64,000 nucleotides of DNA from Flavobacteriales bacterium (GTDB lineage Bacteria > Bacteroidota > Bacteroidia > Flavobacteriales_D > Sanyastnellaceae), in the NCBI GenBank assembly GCA_019694805.1, contig JAIBBG010000005.1, positions 62,001-126,000 of the forward strand, read 5' to 3'. Positions 1 to 8,635 of the stretch are shown one piece after another. The position numbers and the translations under genes were made by a program. The notes beneath the pieces were generated by a model. It saw only the letters and a program-made list of their open reading frames with translations, did no database searches and had not been told where the DNA came from. The stretch's first letter is position 1. Each line of letters begins with the position of its first letter.

Positions 1-1598
1 ATAATTTATTTAAGCACACATCATTACAAACCTCATTTTCAATAAATAACGTCGCTTTAGTTGGTGGTCGTCCTGAGATTCTGAATCTCAAGGATATGAT
101 TGTTCACTATGTGAACCACCGTCATGAAGTGGTGACCCGCAGAACGCAATTTGAATTGCGTAAGGCTGCAGAAAGAGCTCACATCCTCGAAGGACTTTTG
201 ATCGCTCTGGATCATTTGGACGAGGTTATTGCATTGATTCGTGGCAGTCAAACGCCAGATGTGGCAAGAGAAGGATTGATTTCTCAGTTCAGTCTCAGCG
301 AGATACAAGCAAGAGCTATTCTGGATATGCGTCTGCAAAGACTTACCGGTCTTGAGCGCGATAAGATCCGCGATGAGTACAACGAACTCATGGCCTTGAT
401 CGCCAGATTGAATGAAATCCTTGGTAGTGAAGCACTTCGCATGCAGATTATCAAAGATGAACTCACTCACCTGATCGAAAAATTCGGTGATGAAAGAAGA
501 TCAACCATTGAATACAGCAGTGCTGAACTGAATATAGAAGATATGATTCCGGATGATCATGTGGTCATCACAATTACCCATGCCGGCTATATCAAACGCA
601 CGAATATTACGGAGTACCGCGCTCAATCGCGCGGAGGCGTGGGAGCGAAGGGAACGGTTGCGAGACAAGAAGACTTCGTAGAACACATTTTCACAGCCAC
701 CAATCACGAATGGCTGTTGATTTTCACCAAAAAAGGACGCTGCTTCTGGATGCGTGTGTTCGAGATTCCAGAAGGTGCAAAAGCATCTAAGGGCAGGGCA
801 ATTCAAAACCTGATTCAAATCGAACAGGATGATAAGTTATTGGCTTACATACCTGTTAAAGATTTGATGAACGAAGATTACGTCAACAATAACTTCGTTA
901 TTCTCTGCACCAAACAAGGACTTATTAAAAAGACTTCACTCGAAGCCTATTCACGACCAAGATCATCTGGTATCAATGCCATTACCATTGTTGATGGTGA
1001 TGAGCTCCTGGAGGCCAAACTGACCAATGGTAAATGTGAGATCATCATGGGAACGCGCGAAGGAAAGGCTATCCGCTTCAATGAGAGCACAGTAAGGGCA
1101 GTAGGTCGTACTGCTCAGGGTGTGAAAGCGGTGACATTAGAAGGAGACCACAATGAAGTGATCGGCATGGTTTGCGTTGATTCTCCGGAACGCGATATTC
1201 TGGTAGTCAGCGAAAAAGGATTTGGTAAAAGGTCAGCTCTCGAGGATTACCGCATTACCAACCGAGGTGGTAAAGGGGTAAAAACCATCAATATCACCGA
1301 AAAAACAGGTGCACTCATTTCCATTTTGGCTGTTGACAATGACCATGATTTCATGATCATCAACAGAAGCGGAATCACCATCAGACTTCGCGTGGATGAA
1401 TTGAGGGTTGTTGGACGTGCGACACAAGGTGTTAAGCTCATCAATTTGAGAAATAACGATGAGATTGCGGCCGTTTGTACGGTGTTGAAAGACGAAGAGG
1501 AAGAACAGGATTTGAATGCGGCCGATCTCGAAAACCTGCCAGGTGATTTGAATCAGGATGATTCAAATAACATGGAATCTTCGGATGAAAGCAATTGA
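1..1598 (+). CDS. gyrA: DNA gyrase subunit A, C-terminal part (5' end outside window)
   Basis: The reading frame is open from base 3, so this is the 3' part of a gene that begins before the window. Visible are the end of the breakage-reunion domain (VGGRPEILNLKDMIVHYV), the coiled-coil tower and the C-terminal DNA-wrapping beta-pinwheel. The blade motifs include RITNRGGKGVKT and the GyrA-box position at bases 624-644, read as QSRGGVG rather than the textbook QRRGGKG. The protein ends in an acidic, Asn-rich tail, common in Bacteroidota GyrA. GyrA with GyrB introduces negative supercoils using ATP. Paralogous ParC is less likely because the pinwheel motifs follow Bacteroidota GyrA closely. A terminator lies 14 bases after the stop, so this is probably the end of its transcript. 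Confidence 0.96.
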   Translation, partial: NLFKHTSLQTSFSINNVALVGGRPEILNLKDMIVHYVNHRHEVVTRRTQFELRKAAERAHILEGLLIALDHLDEVIALIRGSQTPDVAREGLISQFSLSEIQARAILDMRLQRLTGLERDKIRDEYNELMALIARLNEILGSEALRMQIIKDELTHLIEKFGDERRSTIEYSSAELNIEDMIPDDHVVITITHAGYIKRTNITEYRAQSRGGVGAKGTVARQEDFVEHIFTATNHEWLLIFTKKGRCFWMRVFEIPEGAKASKGRAIQNLIQIEQDDKLLAYIPVKDLMNEDYVNNNFVILCTKQGLIKKTSLEAYSRPRSSGINAITIVDGDELLEAKLTNGKCEIIMGTREGKAIRFNESTVRAVGRTAQGVKAVTLEGDHNEVIGMVCVDSPERDILVVSEKGFGKRSALEDYRITNRGGKGVKTINITEKTGALISILAVDNDHDFMIINRSGITIRLRVDELRVVGRATQGVKLINLRNNDEIAAVCTVLKDEEEEQDLNAADLENLPGDLNQDDSNNMESSDESN

Positions 1599-1611
1599 AA
1601 ATGAATAATTC

Positions 1612-1646
1612 AAAAGCCGCAATGCCTCTGCATTGCGGCTTTTTTA
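1612..1646 (+). terminator. Rho-independent terminator of gyrA
   Basis: A perfect stem AAGCCGCAATG / CATTGCGGCTT with a six-base loop is followed by a T run on the plus strand, directly after gyrA. Confidence 0.93.
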
Positions 1647-1690
1647 TGCCGGATACACTAAGAATAATTGCAGATGAATTGGCAAGGAAC

Positions 1691-1723
1691 TTGGTATGGC
1701 GGCCATACGAAACAATACATTTG
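1691..1723 (+). promoter_or_regulatory. Bacteroidota-type promoter of the TPR gene, with internal palindrome
   Basis: The -33 box TTGG (1691-1694) and -7 box TACATTTG (1716-1723) are separated by 21 bases, matching the Bacteroidota sigma-factor consensus TTG-N19-21-TAnnTTTG. The spacer contains the inverted repeat GTATGG-CGG-CCATAC (1694-1708), a possible operator. The start codon is 29 bases downstream of the -7 box. Confidence 0.8.
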
Positions 1724-1752
1724 TACAGATTAAAAATCCCCAATAACACGCA

Positions 1753-2883
1753 ATGAAAAAAAACGGTTTGCTCTTCGCAATGCTTATCGCAGGTACGATC
1801 GCATTCGCGCAACCAGATGTTACATCAGCCTACAATGCCAACAAAAGTGGTGAATATGATGTGGCAGTAAATTATATCGAGAAAGCCATCACTGATCCTA
1901 AAGCTTCTGCCAAAGAGAAGGTTTGGAGATATAGAGGTGCTATTTACCTGAACGTTGCTTCAAGTCCGAAGTATGCTGCTATGTTCCCCAATGCGATTCA
2001 GCTTAGCAAAGAGTCATTCTTCAAGGCGATTGAATTGGATAAAGCAGGTGATTACAAAAATGAGAACATGATGTCTCTGAATTCACTTCAGGGATTAATT
2101 CTAGAAAACGCGAGTAACTCCTATAAAAGCAACGATTTTTGTGCTGCTGCTCAGCACTTTATCGGCGCCAACGAAATCAGCATCAAGTTTGGAATTGTGG
2201 ATTCTGCAGCGATTTTCAATGCCGCATTCTGCAATGACAAATGCGGTAAATTGGATGAGGCCATCGAAGGTTATAAGCAAAGCGCGGCTATCAATTACAA
2301 TGTGCCGGATGTATACATGTACATCGCAGAACTTTATACCAAACAAGGCAAAACGGAAGAAGCAAAAAAAGTGATTTCCGAAGCCAGGGCCAAATACCCA
2401 AAAGACGTGGAATTGCTTCGCAGTGAAGTGAATGTGTTGTTGGGCGAACAGAAATACGATCAGGCTTTGGCGCAACTTGAGGCACTCACAGCGGCAGATC
2501 CTAAGAACGAAACCATTTGGTTCGTTTTAGGTGCAACTTATGAAAAGCTGGGTAAAGTCGCGGATCAAGAACGTGCTTATAACAAAGCACTTGAGATCAA
2601 TCCGAATTATTACGACGCATTGTTCAATCTGGCAGCGACACATTACAACAAAGGGGTTGAACAAATGAAGGAGTGTGATAAAATTCCTATGAGAGAAACT
2701 GCCAAATTCGATCAGTGTAAAGCTGATGCTGGAAAACATTTCCAGACATCCATAGGATTTTTCGAAAGAGCATATGAGCAAAAACCCGAAGAGCAGGAAA
2801 TCATTTCGGCTTTAGCTGAAGCATATCTCAGGGTAGAAAATCAGGCTGGATACGACAAGATGAAAGCCAAAATGAAGAAATAA
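1753..2883 (+). CDS. secreted/periplasmic tetratricopeptide repeat protein
   Basis: This 376-residue protein starts with a signal peptide (MKKNGLLFAMLIAGTIAFAQ, cleavage likely just before or after the Gln). The rest is helical repeat: an N-terminal repeat-like region, then clear TPR units at about residues 170-290 (for example KYDQALAQLEALTAADPKN and RAYNKALEINPNYYDALFNLA). TPRs mediate protein-protein contacts, so a scaffold role in the periplasm is inferred and the partner is unknown. A TPR gene directly after gyrA is, to my knowledge, a recurrent arrangement in Bacteroidota. It has its own strong promoter and terminator, so it is a single-gene transcript. Confidence 0.85.
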   Translation: MKKNGLLFAMLIAGTIAFAQPDVTSAYNANKSGEYDVAVNYIEKAITDPKASAKEKVWRYRGAIYLNVASSPKYAAMFPNAIQLSKESFFKAIELDKAGDYKNENMMSLNSLQGLILENASNSYKSNDFCAAAQHFIGANEISIKFGIVDSAAIFNAAFCNDKCGKLDEAIEGYKQSAAINYNVPDVYMYIAELYTKQGKTEEAKKVISEARAKYPKDVELLRSEVNVLLGEQKYDQALAQLEALTAADPKNETIWFVLGATYEKLGKVADQERAYNKALEINPNYYDALFNLAATHYNKGVEQMKECDKIPMRETAKFDQCKADAGKHFQTSIGFFERAYEQKPEEQEIISALAEAYLRVENQAGYDKMKAKMKK

Positions 2884-2890
2884 GGAATGA

Positions 2891-2922
2891 ATGAGACCGG
2901 TAGAAGTACCGGTTTCATTTTA
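2891..2922 (+). terminator. terminator of the TPR gene
   Basis: Twelve-base arms ATGAGACCGGTA / TACCGGTTTCAT with one G-T pair and a GAAG loop, followed by TTTTAT. Confidence 0.85.
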
Positions 2923-3201
2923 TCCGATTTACTTTACATAATGTAAATTATGGATATTGATTATAGCTTAAATAGCTGAAAATAAGGTGATTTGTTCACG
3001 ACTTGGCTTGTCCACGACGAGTTCCCGTGTCATTCTGGAGTTATCGTAAGGAATCATCCAATTACCAAATTTCCTGAAATCACTTCGACATAAATGAGAT
3101 CGATCCTGTGTTGAGATCCGTCGGCACATCATAAAAAAACGGAACAAAAGAATTGTTCCGTTTACTGTTATCAGCTCCTCACCTTTCGGTGAATCGTATT
3201 T
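2923..3201. other. convergent intergenic stretch, no gene seen
   Basis: Between the terminator of the TPR gene and the end of the SirB1-like gene. Apart from the minus-strand terminator at 3132-3163 I see no open frame, RNA gene or clear repeat here. Confidence 0.6.
3132..3163 (-). terminator. terminator of the minus-strand SirB1-like gene
   Basis: Stem AAACGGAACAA / TTGTTCCGTTT with a five-base loop. On the minus strand it is followed by a run of T (seven A on the plus strand). It lies about 40 bases past the stop of the gene ending at 3202. Confidence 0.88.
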
Positions 3202-4104
3202 TTAGGATTCGAGCAAAAGAGATTGCATGGTTCTCAGTTCGCGAACCTTATCATCATTGCCGGCAGCTATGTATGCGTGAATCAAATTGTTGAGCATACG
3301 ACTGATCATTTCCATGTTAGCACAAGGCCTGTAAAAACGTTCATCTCTTGGAAGATTCTGTTTTTCAAGGAATTCGTCGATTTCTTCACGATGAAGAATT
3401 GCTCCAGAATTGAATGGATTGATGTAAAACATCACATCGGCATCATCTGAAGTGAGCCCAAGTTCAGCGTCTTCCGGCTGAAAATCAAGATAACACAGAA
3501 TGAAATGGCTGGGAAGATTCACGCCATGTATCGGAAGGTCCAAGCTTTTGGCGAGGTAACAATAAAGCAGACCCAATGAAAGTGGATTTCCGGATTTGGT
3601 GGCCAGGATATCGGTGAGAAAACTATTCTGTGGTTGATGGTAATTTTCACGATTACCCTTAAATCCATGGTGACTGAACAAGATATGATTCAAAACCCTG
3701 ACTTGTTCAAAGGCTGTGAGATTGTCGTTGAGTTCCAGCCAAATGTCCTGACGAATTCTTGAAACGATGCGTTTCAATTCATCTTCGTCATAAGATGGAT
3801 ACTGGTATTTATTGATGATGAGGGCGCCTTCAAGCAGATCTTTGTCTTCAGAGTTCTTCCAGTTTTTCAATCTATTGTAGACGCCATCATACTGGATACT
3901 GGAAATGAGCTCTTCGAGTCTGGTTTGAAAAAGCGGACCAAAATCCTGTAATTCCCAGTAGTGTTCGAGTTGAGGGATGATCGACTCACCGTAATTTTTC
4001 AGCTCATTCCTCACCTGATTATAGATTTCCTCATCGGGATCTTCAATCAGGGTAATCAATGCATTCACTTCGTTGCTGTACATGTAGGGTATTTGAGTAT
4101 CCAT
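3202..4104 (-). CDS. SirB1-family transglutaminase-like protein
   Basis: The 300-residue product matches the SirB1/Transglut_core2 family: a helical N-terminal half, then the core with GNPLSLGLLYCYLA, LPIHGVNLPSHFIL and a final TPR-like helical segment. In this family the catalytic Cys of true transglutaminases is usually absent, and here too Pro occupies that place, so catalysis is doubtful and the function is unknown. I chose ATG at 4104 over the upstream candidate at 4155 because a perfect TAnnTTTG box at 4116-4123 lies just before it. It follows the phosphorylase gene by about 75 bases but probably has its own promoter, and it is closed by the terminator at 3132-3163. Confidence 0.82.
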   Translation of the reverse strand: MDTQIPYMYSNEVNALITLIEDPDEEIYNQVRNELKNYGESIIPQLEHYWELQDFGPLFQTRLEELISSIQYDGVYNRLKNWKNSEDKDLLEGALIINKYQYPSYDEDELKRIVSRIRQDIWLELNDNLTAFEQVRVLNHILFSHHGFKGNRENYHQPQNSFLTDILATKSGNPLSLGLLYCYLAKSLDLPIHGVNLPSHFILCYLDFQPEDAELGLTSDDADVMFYINPFNSGAILHREEIDEFLEKQNLPRDERFYRPCANMEMISRMLNNLIHAYIAAGNDDKVRELRTMQSLLLES

Positions 4105-4115
4105 AACTTGATACC

Positions 4116-4123
4116 CAAAACTA
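4116..4123 (-). promoter_or_regulatory. -7 promoter element of the SirB1-like gene
   Basis: The minus strand reads TAGTTTTG, a perfect TAnnTTTG, 11 bases before the ATG at 4104. No convincing -33 TTG is seen at the usual distance. Confidence 0.5.
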
Positions 4124-4179
4124 CCCTTAACAGTTACGCTCAGGCGGTCTAACATTCCGGCTTTTTCACACCGGCTGTT

Positions 4180-5070
4180 TTAAAATCGCTCCAGCACAAG
4201 CCTGATAAGGCTTTCAATACTTGCTGACGGGTTCTTGTGAAATTCTTTTGTAGCTCTATTGGCCAGAATGGCACAGATCGTAAGTGCCTGATGCCCCAGC
4301 ATGGAAGAAAGTGCATAAATGCCTGCACATTCCATTTCGAAATTGGTGATTTTCAAGCCTTCATGATTGAATTGGGCATATTCATCGATACGTTTTTCCA
4401 TGACAGATTGAAGTCTCACTGACCTTCCTTGTGGGCCATAGAATCCATTCGCAGTAGCTGTAATTCCTTGCACTGTATCAAATGCAACACGATCCATCAA
4501 TGATTTTGAGCCTTGAACGGTATAAAATCCGGAGGATTCTCGCAGCCAAGGATATCGACCGGCGAGTATGTTGTGTAACTCTATTTCTTTGTTATTCTGT
4601 GAACTTTCATAGGAATAAGGAACACCATCCAATCCGAAAGCGAATACCGAGGAAACAAAACTACCTGGAGGAATATCGGCATGCATGGAACCACTTGTTC
4701 CGATTCGAATGATTTCCAGAGATCTCCATTGTGATTTGGGTTTACGCGTTTTGAGGTCAACATTCACAGCGGCATCCAATTCGTTGATGACAATATCGAT
4801 ATTGTCAACACCAATACCCGAAGAAACTACGGTTATTCTTTTACCCTGATATGAGCCGGTATGTATTACAAATTCCCTTCCCGATATCCTGGTATCTATT
4901 TCATCAAAAAAAGCTGAGATCAATGGAACACGATCCGGATCACCAACGATGATGACTTTATCGGCTACATGTTCTTCTTTGATCCCAAGATGGTATACAC
5001 TTCCATCATTTCTCAGGATGAGTTCAGTTTCCGGAATTGGAAGGTTACTTTGTCTTACAACAGCGTGCAT
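4180..5070 (-). CDS. nucleoside phosphorylase (uridine phosphorylase type)
   Basis: The 296-residue protein belongs to the PNP/UDP phosphorylase superfamily: VIIVGDPDRV (phosphate loop), VSSGIGVDNIDIVINEL, IIRIGTSGSMHADI, and the ribose/base site NFEMECAGIYALSSMLGH. It would cleave a nucleoside with phosphate to a free base and ribose-1-phosphate in nucleoside salvage. Substrate preference (uridine or another) cannot be set from sequence. Start: ATG at 5070 shares bases with the stop of the upstream DUF1569 gene (TGATG), which indicates translational coupling. A longer frame reading back to 5127 would overlap that gene and lacks homology-like sequence. Confidence 0.9.
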   Translation of the reverse strand: MHAVVRQSNLPIPETELILRNDGSVYHLGIKEEHVADKVIIVGDPDRVPLISAFFDEIDTRISGREFVIHTGSYQGKRITVVSSGIGVDNIDIVINELDAAVNVDLKTRKPKSQWRSLEIIRIGTSGSMHADIPPGSFVSSVFAFGLDGVPYSYESSQNNKEIELHNILAGRYPWLRESSGFYTVQGSKSLMDRVAFDTVQGITATANGFYGPQGRSVRLQSVMEKRIDEYAQFNHEGLKITNFEMECAGIYALSSMLGHQALTICAILANRATKEFHKNPSASIESLIRLVLERF

Positions 5071-5519
5071 CAGGCTCCGAATTGGTTCAAGTGGTGATTC
5101 AAATGATTGTAGGATAATTGCGCCCATTCTTTGGCTGTCATTTGACCAAAAAACGAATGCATGCGTGATCCGATTCCGGCTTCACCAGCTTGATGAAACC
5201 GATGAATATGCTGAAGAAGTCTGTTCTTTTCTGATTCAAAAACCCGATCGTCTGTTATTTTGAAAGTTGGATCAGTCGGATCATTTTTACGGTATTCGGT
5301 ACCATACACATATTTTTTTTTCATCATTCCACCGAAAAGATATCCCATCAAGCCGCGGCGTAGTTCACGATCGCCATTGGCAACTTCCAGAGCGTTAGCG
5401 CAATGAGCCAACATTTGGGCGACATCCATCTTTCCCCATTGACGTTGAGATTGAGGATGAAGAGATTCAATTCTGGAAATAACTTCTTGGTAAGCTTCCT
5501 GCTCAAATAAGTTTTTCAT
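5070..5519 (-). CDS. DUF1569 protein, DinB-like four-helix fold
   Basis: This 149-residue protein has the DUF1569 pattern: N-terminal MKNLFEQEAYQEVISRI, WGKMDVAQMLAHCANALEVA with His39, and C-terminal YNHLNHHLNQFG with His139, 142 and 143. The spaced histidines resemble the metal triad of the DinB/YfiT superfamily. No reaction is established for the family. It lies 3 bases after the DinB gene and overlaps the phosphorylase start, so the three genes are one translation-coupled unit. Two DinB-like proteins in tandem suggest a thiol- or metal-dependent housekeeping or detoxification role, but that is inference. Confidence 0.85.
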   Translation of the reverse strand: MKNLFEQEAYQEVISRIESLHPQSQRQWGKMDVAQMLAHCANALEVANGDRELRRGLMGYLFGGMMKKKYVYGTEYRKNDPTDPTFKITDDRVFESEKNRLLQHIHRFHQAGEAGIGSRMHSFFGQMTAKEWAQLSYNHLNHHLNQFGA

Positions 5520-5522
5520 AGA

Positions 5523-6056
5523 TCAATTCGCGGTGTGGTGAACAAAGGCTGAAAGGTATTTCGATTTGATCACTTCTATATGGTGCATTTCGTGACCAAG
5601 CGTAGCGTAACACAAAGCTGCCACTGACATTTCCATGTTGTTGGCGATTCCTTTGTTCTCTAATACTTCTTCAGCAAAACTGGCAAAGGTGGCCACCGTT
5701 GCAGTTCTCACCACAATGTATTCTTCGATAAGGCTTCGCCAATCGCGATCGTTTACGAAACTATTTTTGACGTATATGTTTTCATCATAACCCGGCAAAG
5801 CTTGTTTTTCACCACGTGCAAAAGCCAATGCCCGAAATCCAAACAATCTTTCAGTATCTATAATATGTATCATGATTTCTTTGAGGTTCCATTTACCCTC
5901 TGCATATCTGAATTGAATTACATCATCGCTCAGACCAGAAAGTAAAGACAGGGTTTGTTGGGTTTGTCGTTTGAAACCATCTAACAATACTTCGTCCGGC
6001 ACGAGGCCGATATATTTATCCAACCAGGTGCCGGTTGGTGCGGGTCTTTTGATCAT
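5523..6056 (-). CDS. DinB family protein
   Basis: The 177-residue protein is a DinB/YfiT-like four-helix bundle. Candidate metal ligands are His64 in IHIIDTERLFG, and His155 and His159 in LGHEMHHIEVI, the usual positions of the family triad. YAEGKWNLKEI is the conserved segment before the first His. In Firmicutes some members are bacillithiol transferases; the substrate here is unknown. It is the first gene of a coupled three-gene unit (DinB, DUF1569, nucleoside phosphorylase). The ATG is only four bases after a perfect TAnnTTTG box, so the mRNA may be leaderless or nearly so. Confidence 0.88.
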   Translation of the reverse strand: MIKRPAPTGTWLDKYIGLVPDEVLLDGFKRQTQQTLSLLSGLSDDVIQFRYAEGKWNLKEIMIHIIDTERLFGFRALAFARGEKQALPGYDENIYVKNSFVNDRDWRSLIEEYIVVRTATVATFASFAEEVLENKGIANNMEMSVAALCYATLGHEMHHIEVIKSKYLSAFVHHTAN

Positions 6057-6060
6057 ACAG

Positions 6061-6068
6061 CAAAACTA
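6061..6068 (-). promoter_or_regulatory. -7 promoter element of the DinB operon
   Basis: The minus strand reads TAGTTTTG four bases before the ATG at 6056. No TTG lies at the standard -33 spacing. It implies a leader of zero to a few bases. Confidence 0.45.
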
Positions 6069-6381
6069 AGGGTGACTTTCCTCAGAAAAGCGCATGATGA
6101 CAATCAAAAAATTTATTTCGTTAACGGAGGACAATTCCCAAGAAGTCGAAATAACTTTCGCTCACGTTAAGCCCCCAACGAAACCAGAGTTCTTCAGTTT
6201 AAGAAGTTAAGTATGGCGAATGATGAGTTTCCGTTGATCGAAAGGATATAGTGGTGTAGGTCTAAACCAGACTTGACATCTATGAACGTCCAACCGTGGC
6301 CTCGTTGTCGACACTGACGCCCAAATAAATCTATCATTAACCGCGCAATCCTTATCAGGAAGGCGCATAAAACTTAACGTC
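6069..6381. other. divergent intergenic stretch
   Basis: Between the DinB operon (minus) and the EF-G2 gene (plus). I find no coding frame, RNA gene or clear hairpin, and no clean TAnnTTTG for the plus-strand gene. Confidence 0.5.
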
Positions 6382-8517
6382 ATGCAAGTTTTTGATGAAA
6401 AACACATCCGCAACATTGTGCTTGTGGGCGGGGCGAAAAGCGGTAAGACGACCCTTGCCGAAACCATGCTATTTGAGGCGAAAGTCATCAACCGAAGAGG
6501 TTCGGTCGAACAGAAGAACACGGTGAGTGATTTTCATGAATTGGAACACGAACGCGGTATTTCTGTGTATGCAACACCATTGCACACAGAATGGCGCGAT
6601 TACAAAATCAACATCATTGACACACCAGGTCTTGACGATTTTATTGGTGAAATCATAGCGCCATTGCGGGTTGCCGATACAGCAGTGATGCTAATCAACG
6701 CGCAACACGGCGTGGAAGTTGGATCTGAGTTGGTATGGCAGCATGTGGATCGATACCGCAAGCCTGTGATTTTCGCCATCAATCAACTTGATCATCCAAA
6801 AGCGGATTTTGAAATGACCTATAACAGTATCCGCGAGCATTTTGGTACCAATGCGGTATTGATGCAATATCCATTGAATGCAGGCGAAGGATTTAATGCC
6901 ATCATTGATTTATTGAAAATGGTGATGTATAAATATCCTGCTGATGGAGGTAAACCAGAAAAACTACCTATACCGGAACATGAACTACAAACAGCAAATG
7001 AGCTGCACAATATATTGGTTGAAAAAGCTGCAGAAAACGATGAAAGTTTGATGGAGCTGTATTTTGAAAAGGGCAATCTCGATGAAGATGAATTGAAAAA
7101 GGGTCTTCATATTGGTATGTTGCATCATGAGTTATTCCCAGTCATGTGTATTTCTGCACTGAAAAACATGGGAAGTGGCCGTTTGATGGGATTCATTGAT
7201 AATGTAGCACCTAGTGCCAATGAACTCAAGCCAGAGATTACCGAAGACGGAACAGAAATTCAATACTCCCCAACAGGTCCGGCTGTTTTGTTTGTTTATC
7301 GAACAGAACATGAAGCCAATCTGGGCAAGCTCACCTACTTCAAAGTATTAAGTGGTGAACTCCGCAAAGGAGCTCAACTCAAGAATAGCCATACCCATGC
7401 GATGGAAACCATCAATCAACTGTATGTGATGGATGGACATAACCGCAATCCAGTGGATGTGTTGAAAGCTGGAGATATTGGGGCAACACTCAAACTTAAA
7501 AACACTGATACCAACGATACACTGCATGCGTTAACAGGTGAACTGAAGATAACGCCAATCGATTTCCCGCAGCCACGCATGACGGTGGTGATCAGGGCTA
7601 ACAATAAAAAAGACGACGAAAGACTTGGAGAAGTTCTGAAGAAGATTCACGAACAAGATCCAACAGTTGAATACGAACAAAGTCGTGAATTGAAACAGCT
7701 TTTGTTGCATTGTCAGGGTGAATTGCACCTGGCGACTACCAAGTGGACACTTGAAAAAGTGTACGGCATGGATGTAGGTTTTGACAAACCCAAAATTCCA
7801 TATCGCGAAACCATTACCAAAGCTGCCAATGCTACTTACCGACATAAAAAACAAAGTGGTGGTGCCGGTCAGTTTGGCGAAGTTCATATGCGCATAGAGC
7901 CGTGGTATGAAGGAATGCCTGAACCAACTGGCTTCAACATCAGACACAAAGATGTGATTGAACTTGATTGGGGTGGAAATCTCGTCTTCTATAATTGCAT
8001 TGTTGGTGGTGTGATTGACGCGCGATTCATACCTTCTGTGCTCAAGGGAATTATGCATAAAATGGAACATGGGCCGCTAACGGGAAGTTATGTTCGTGAC
8101 ATCCGGGTGATGTTGTATGATGGAAAGATGCATGATGTAGATAGCAATGACATTTCATTTCAGATTGCAGCACAAATGGCATTTAAAGAAGCCTTTCACA
8201 ATGCACAACCTAAGTTGCTCGAGCCAATACATGAGTTGATTGTGATGGCACCAACAGAAGTAACCGGCGAAGTGATCAAGGATTTGCAACAGCGAAGAGC
8301 GATCATCATGGGTATGGATAGCATTGGTCATAACAGCAGAATCACTGCCAGGGTACCATTGGCCAATTTGCACAAATACACCACTACGCTTAGGTCTGTT
8401 TCCCAGGGTAAAGCATCATTCACATCCACATTTGTGGAATACGCTCCAGTGCCTCAGAACATTCAGGATGAAGTCATCGCTGAACACAAGCATTTGGAAG
8501 AAGTTGAATTGGCCTAA
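6382..8517 (+). CDS. EF-G paralogue (EF-G2 type) with non-canonical G domain
   Basis: The 711-residue protein has the full EF-G domain order (G domain, II, III, IV, V), for example domain IV HKKQSGGAGQFGEVHMRIEP. G motifs: P-loop GGAKSGKTT (16-24), switch I ERGIS (canonical ERGIT), switch II DTPGLDDF (80-87) and NQLD (134-137, canonical NKxD). Canonical EF-G has DTPGHVDF, whose His is needed for GTP hydrolysis; here residue 84 (bases 6631-6633, ctt) is Leu. Bacteroides thetaiotaomicron EF-G2 has been reported to support translocation without GTPase activity; this protein looks like that class. It could have a role in slow-growth translation. A tetracycline-protection protein is unlikely given the altered G domain. 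It is monocistronic, with a terminator 24 bases after the stop. Confidence 0.9.
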   Translation: MQVFDEKHIRNIVLVGGAKSGKTTLAETMLFEAKVINRRGSVEQKNTVSDFHELEHERGISVYATPLHTEWRDYKINIIDTPGLDDFIGEIIAPLRVADTAVMLINAQHGVEVGSELVWQHVDRYRKPVIFAINQLDHPKADFEMTYNSIREHFGTNAVLMQYPLNAGEGFNAIIDLLKMVMYKYPADGGKPEKLPIPEHELQTANELHNILVEKAAENDESLMELYFEKGNLDEDELKKGLHIGMLHHELFPVMCISALKNMGSGRLMGFIDNVAPSANELKPEITEDGTEIQYSPTGPAVLFVYRTEHEANLGKLTYFKVLSGELRKGAQLKNSHTHAMETINQLYVMDGHNRNPVDVLKAGDIGATLKLKNTDTNDTLHALTGELKITPIDFPQPRMTVVIRANNKKDDERLGEVLKKIHEQDPTVEYEQSRELKQLLLHCQGELHLATTKWTLEKVYGMDVGFDKPKIPYRETITKAANATYRHKKQSGGAGQFGEVHMRIEPWYEGMPEPTGFNIRHKDVIELDWGGNLVFYNCIVGGVIDARFIPSVLKGIMHKMEHGPLTGSYVRDIRVMLYDGKMHDVDSNDISFQIAAQMAFKEAFHNAQPKLLEPIHELIVMAPTEVTGEVIKDLQQRRAIIMGMDSIGHNSRITARVPLANLHKYTTTLRSVSQGKASFTSTFVEYAPVPQNIQDEVIAEHKHLEEVELA

Positions 8518-8540
8518 CTTCAAAACTAAGACCAAACGAC

Positions 8541-8573
8541 AGGGGCTGCTGGAAACGGTGGCCTTTGTTTTTA
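8541..8573 (+). terminator. terminator of the EF-G2 gene
   Basis: An 11-pair stem AGGGGCTGCTG / CGGTGGCCTTT with several G-T pairs and a GAAA tetraloop, followed by GTTTTTAT. Confidence 0.7.
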
Positions 8574-8635
8574 TAGTTGAAATCTATGCCAGTAGGAACA
8601 AACATCAATGACGATTACAATTCCATGATTCTTAT

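Noticed and set aside
6382-8517. Tetracycline ribosomal-protection protein (Tet(Q)-like)
   Set aside because: Those proteins keep a working G domain with DTPGH; this protein has Leu there and the EF-G2 pattern.
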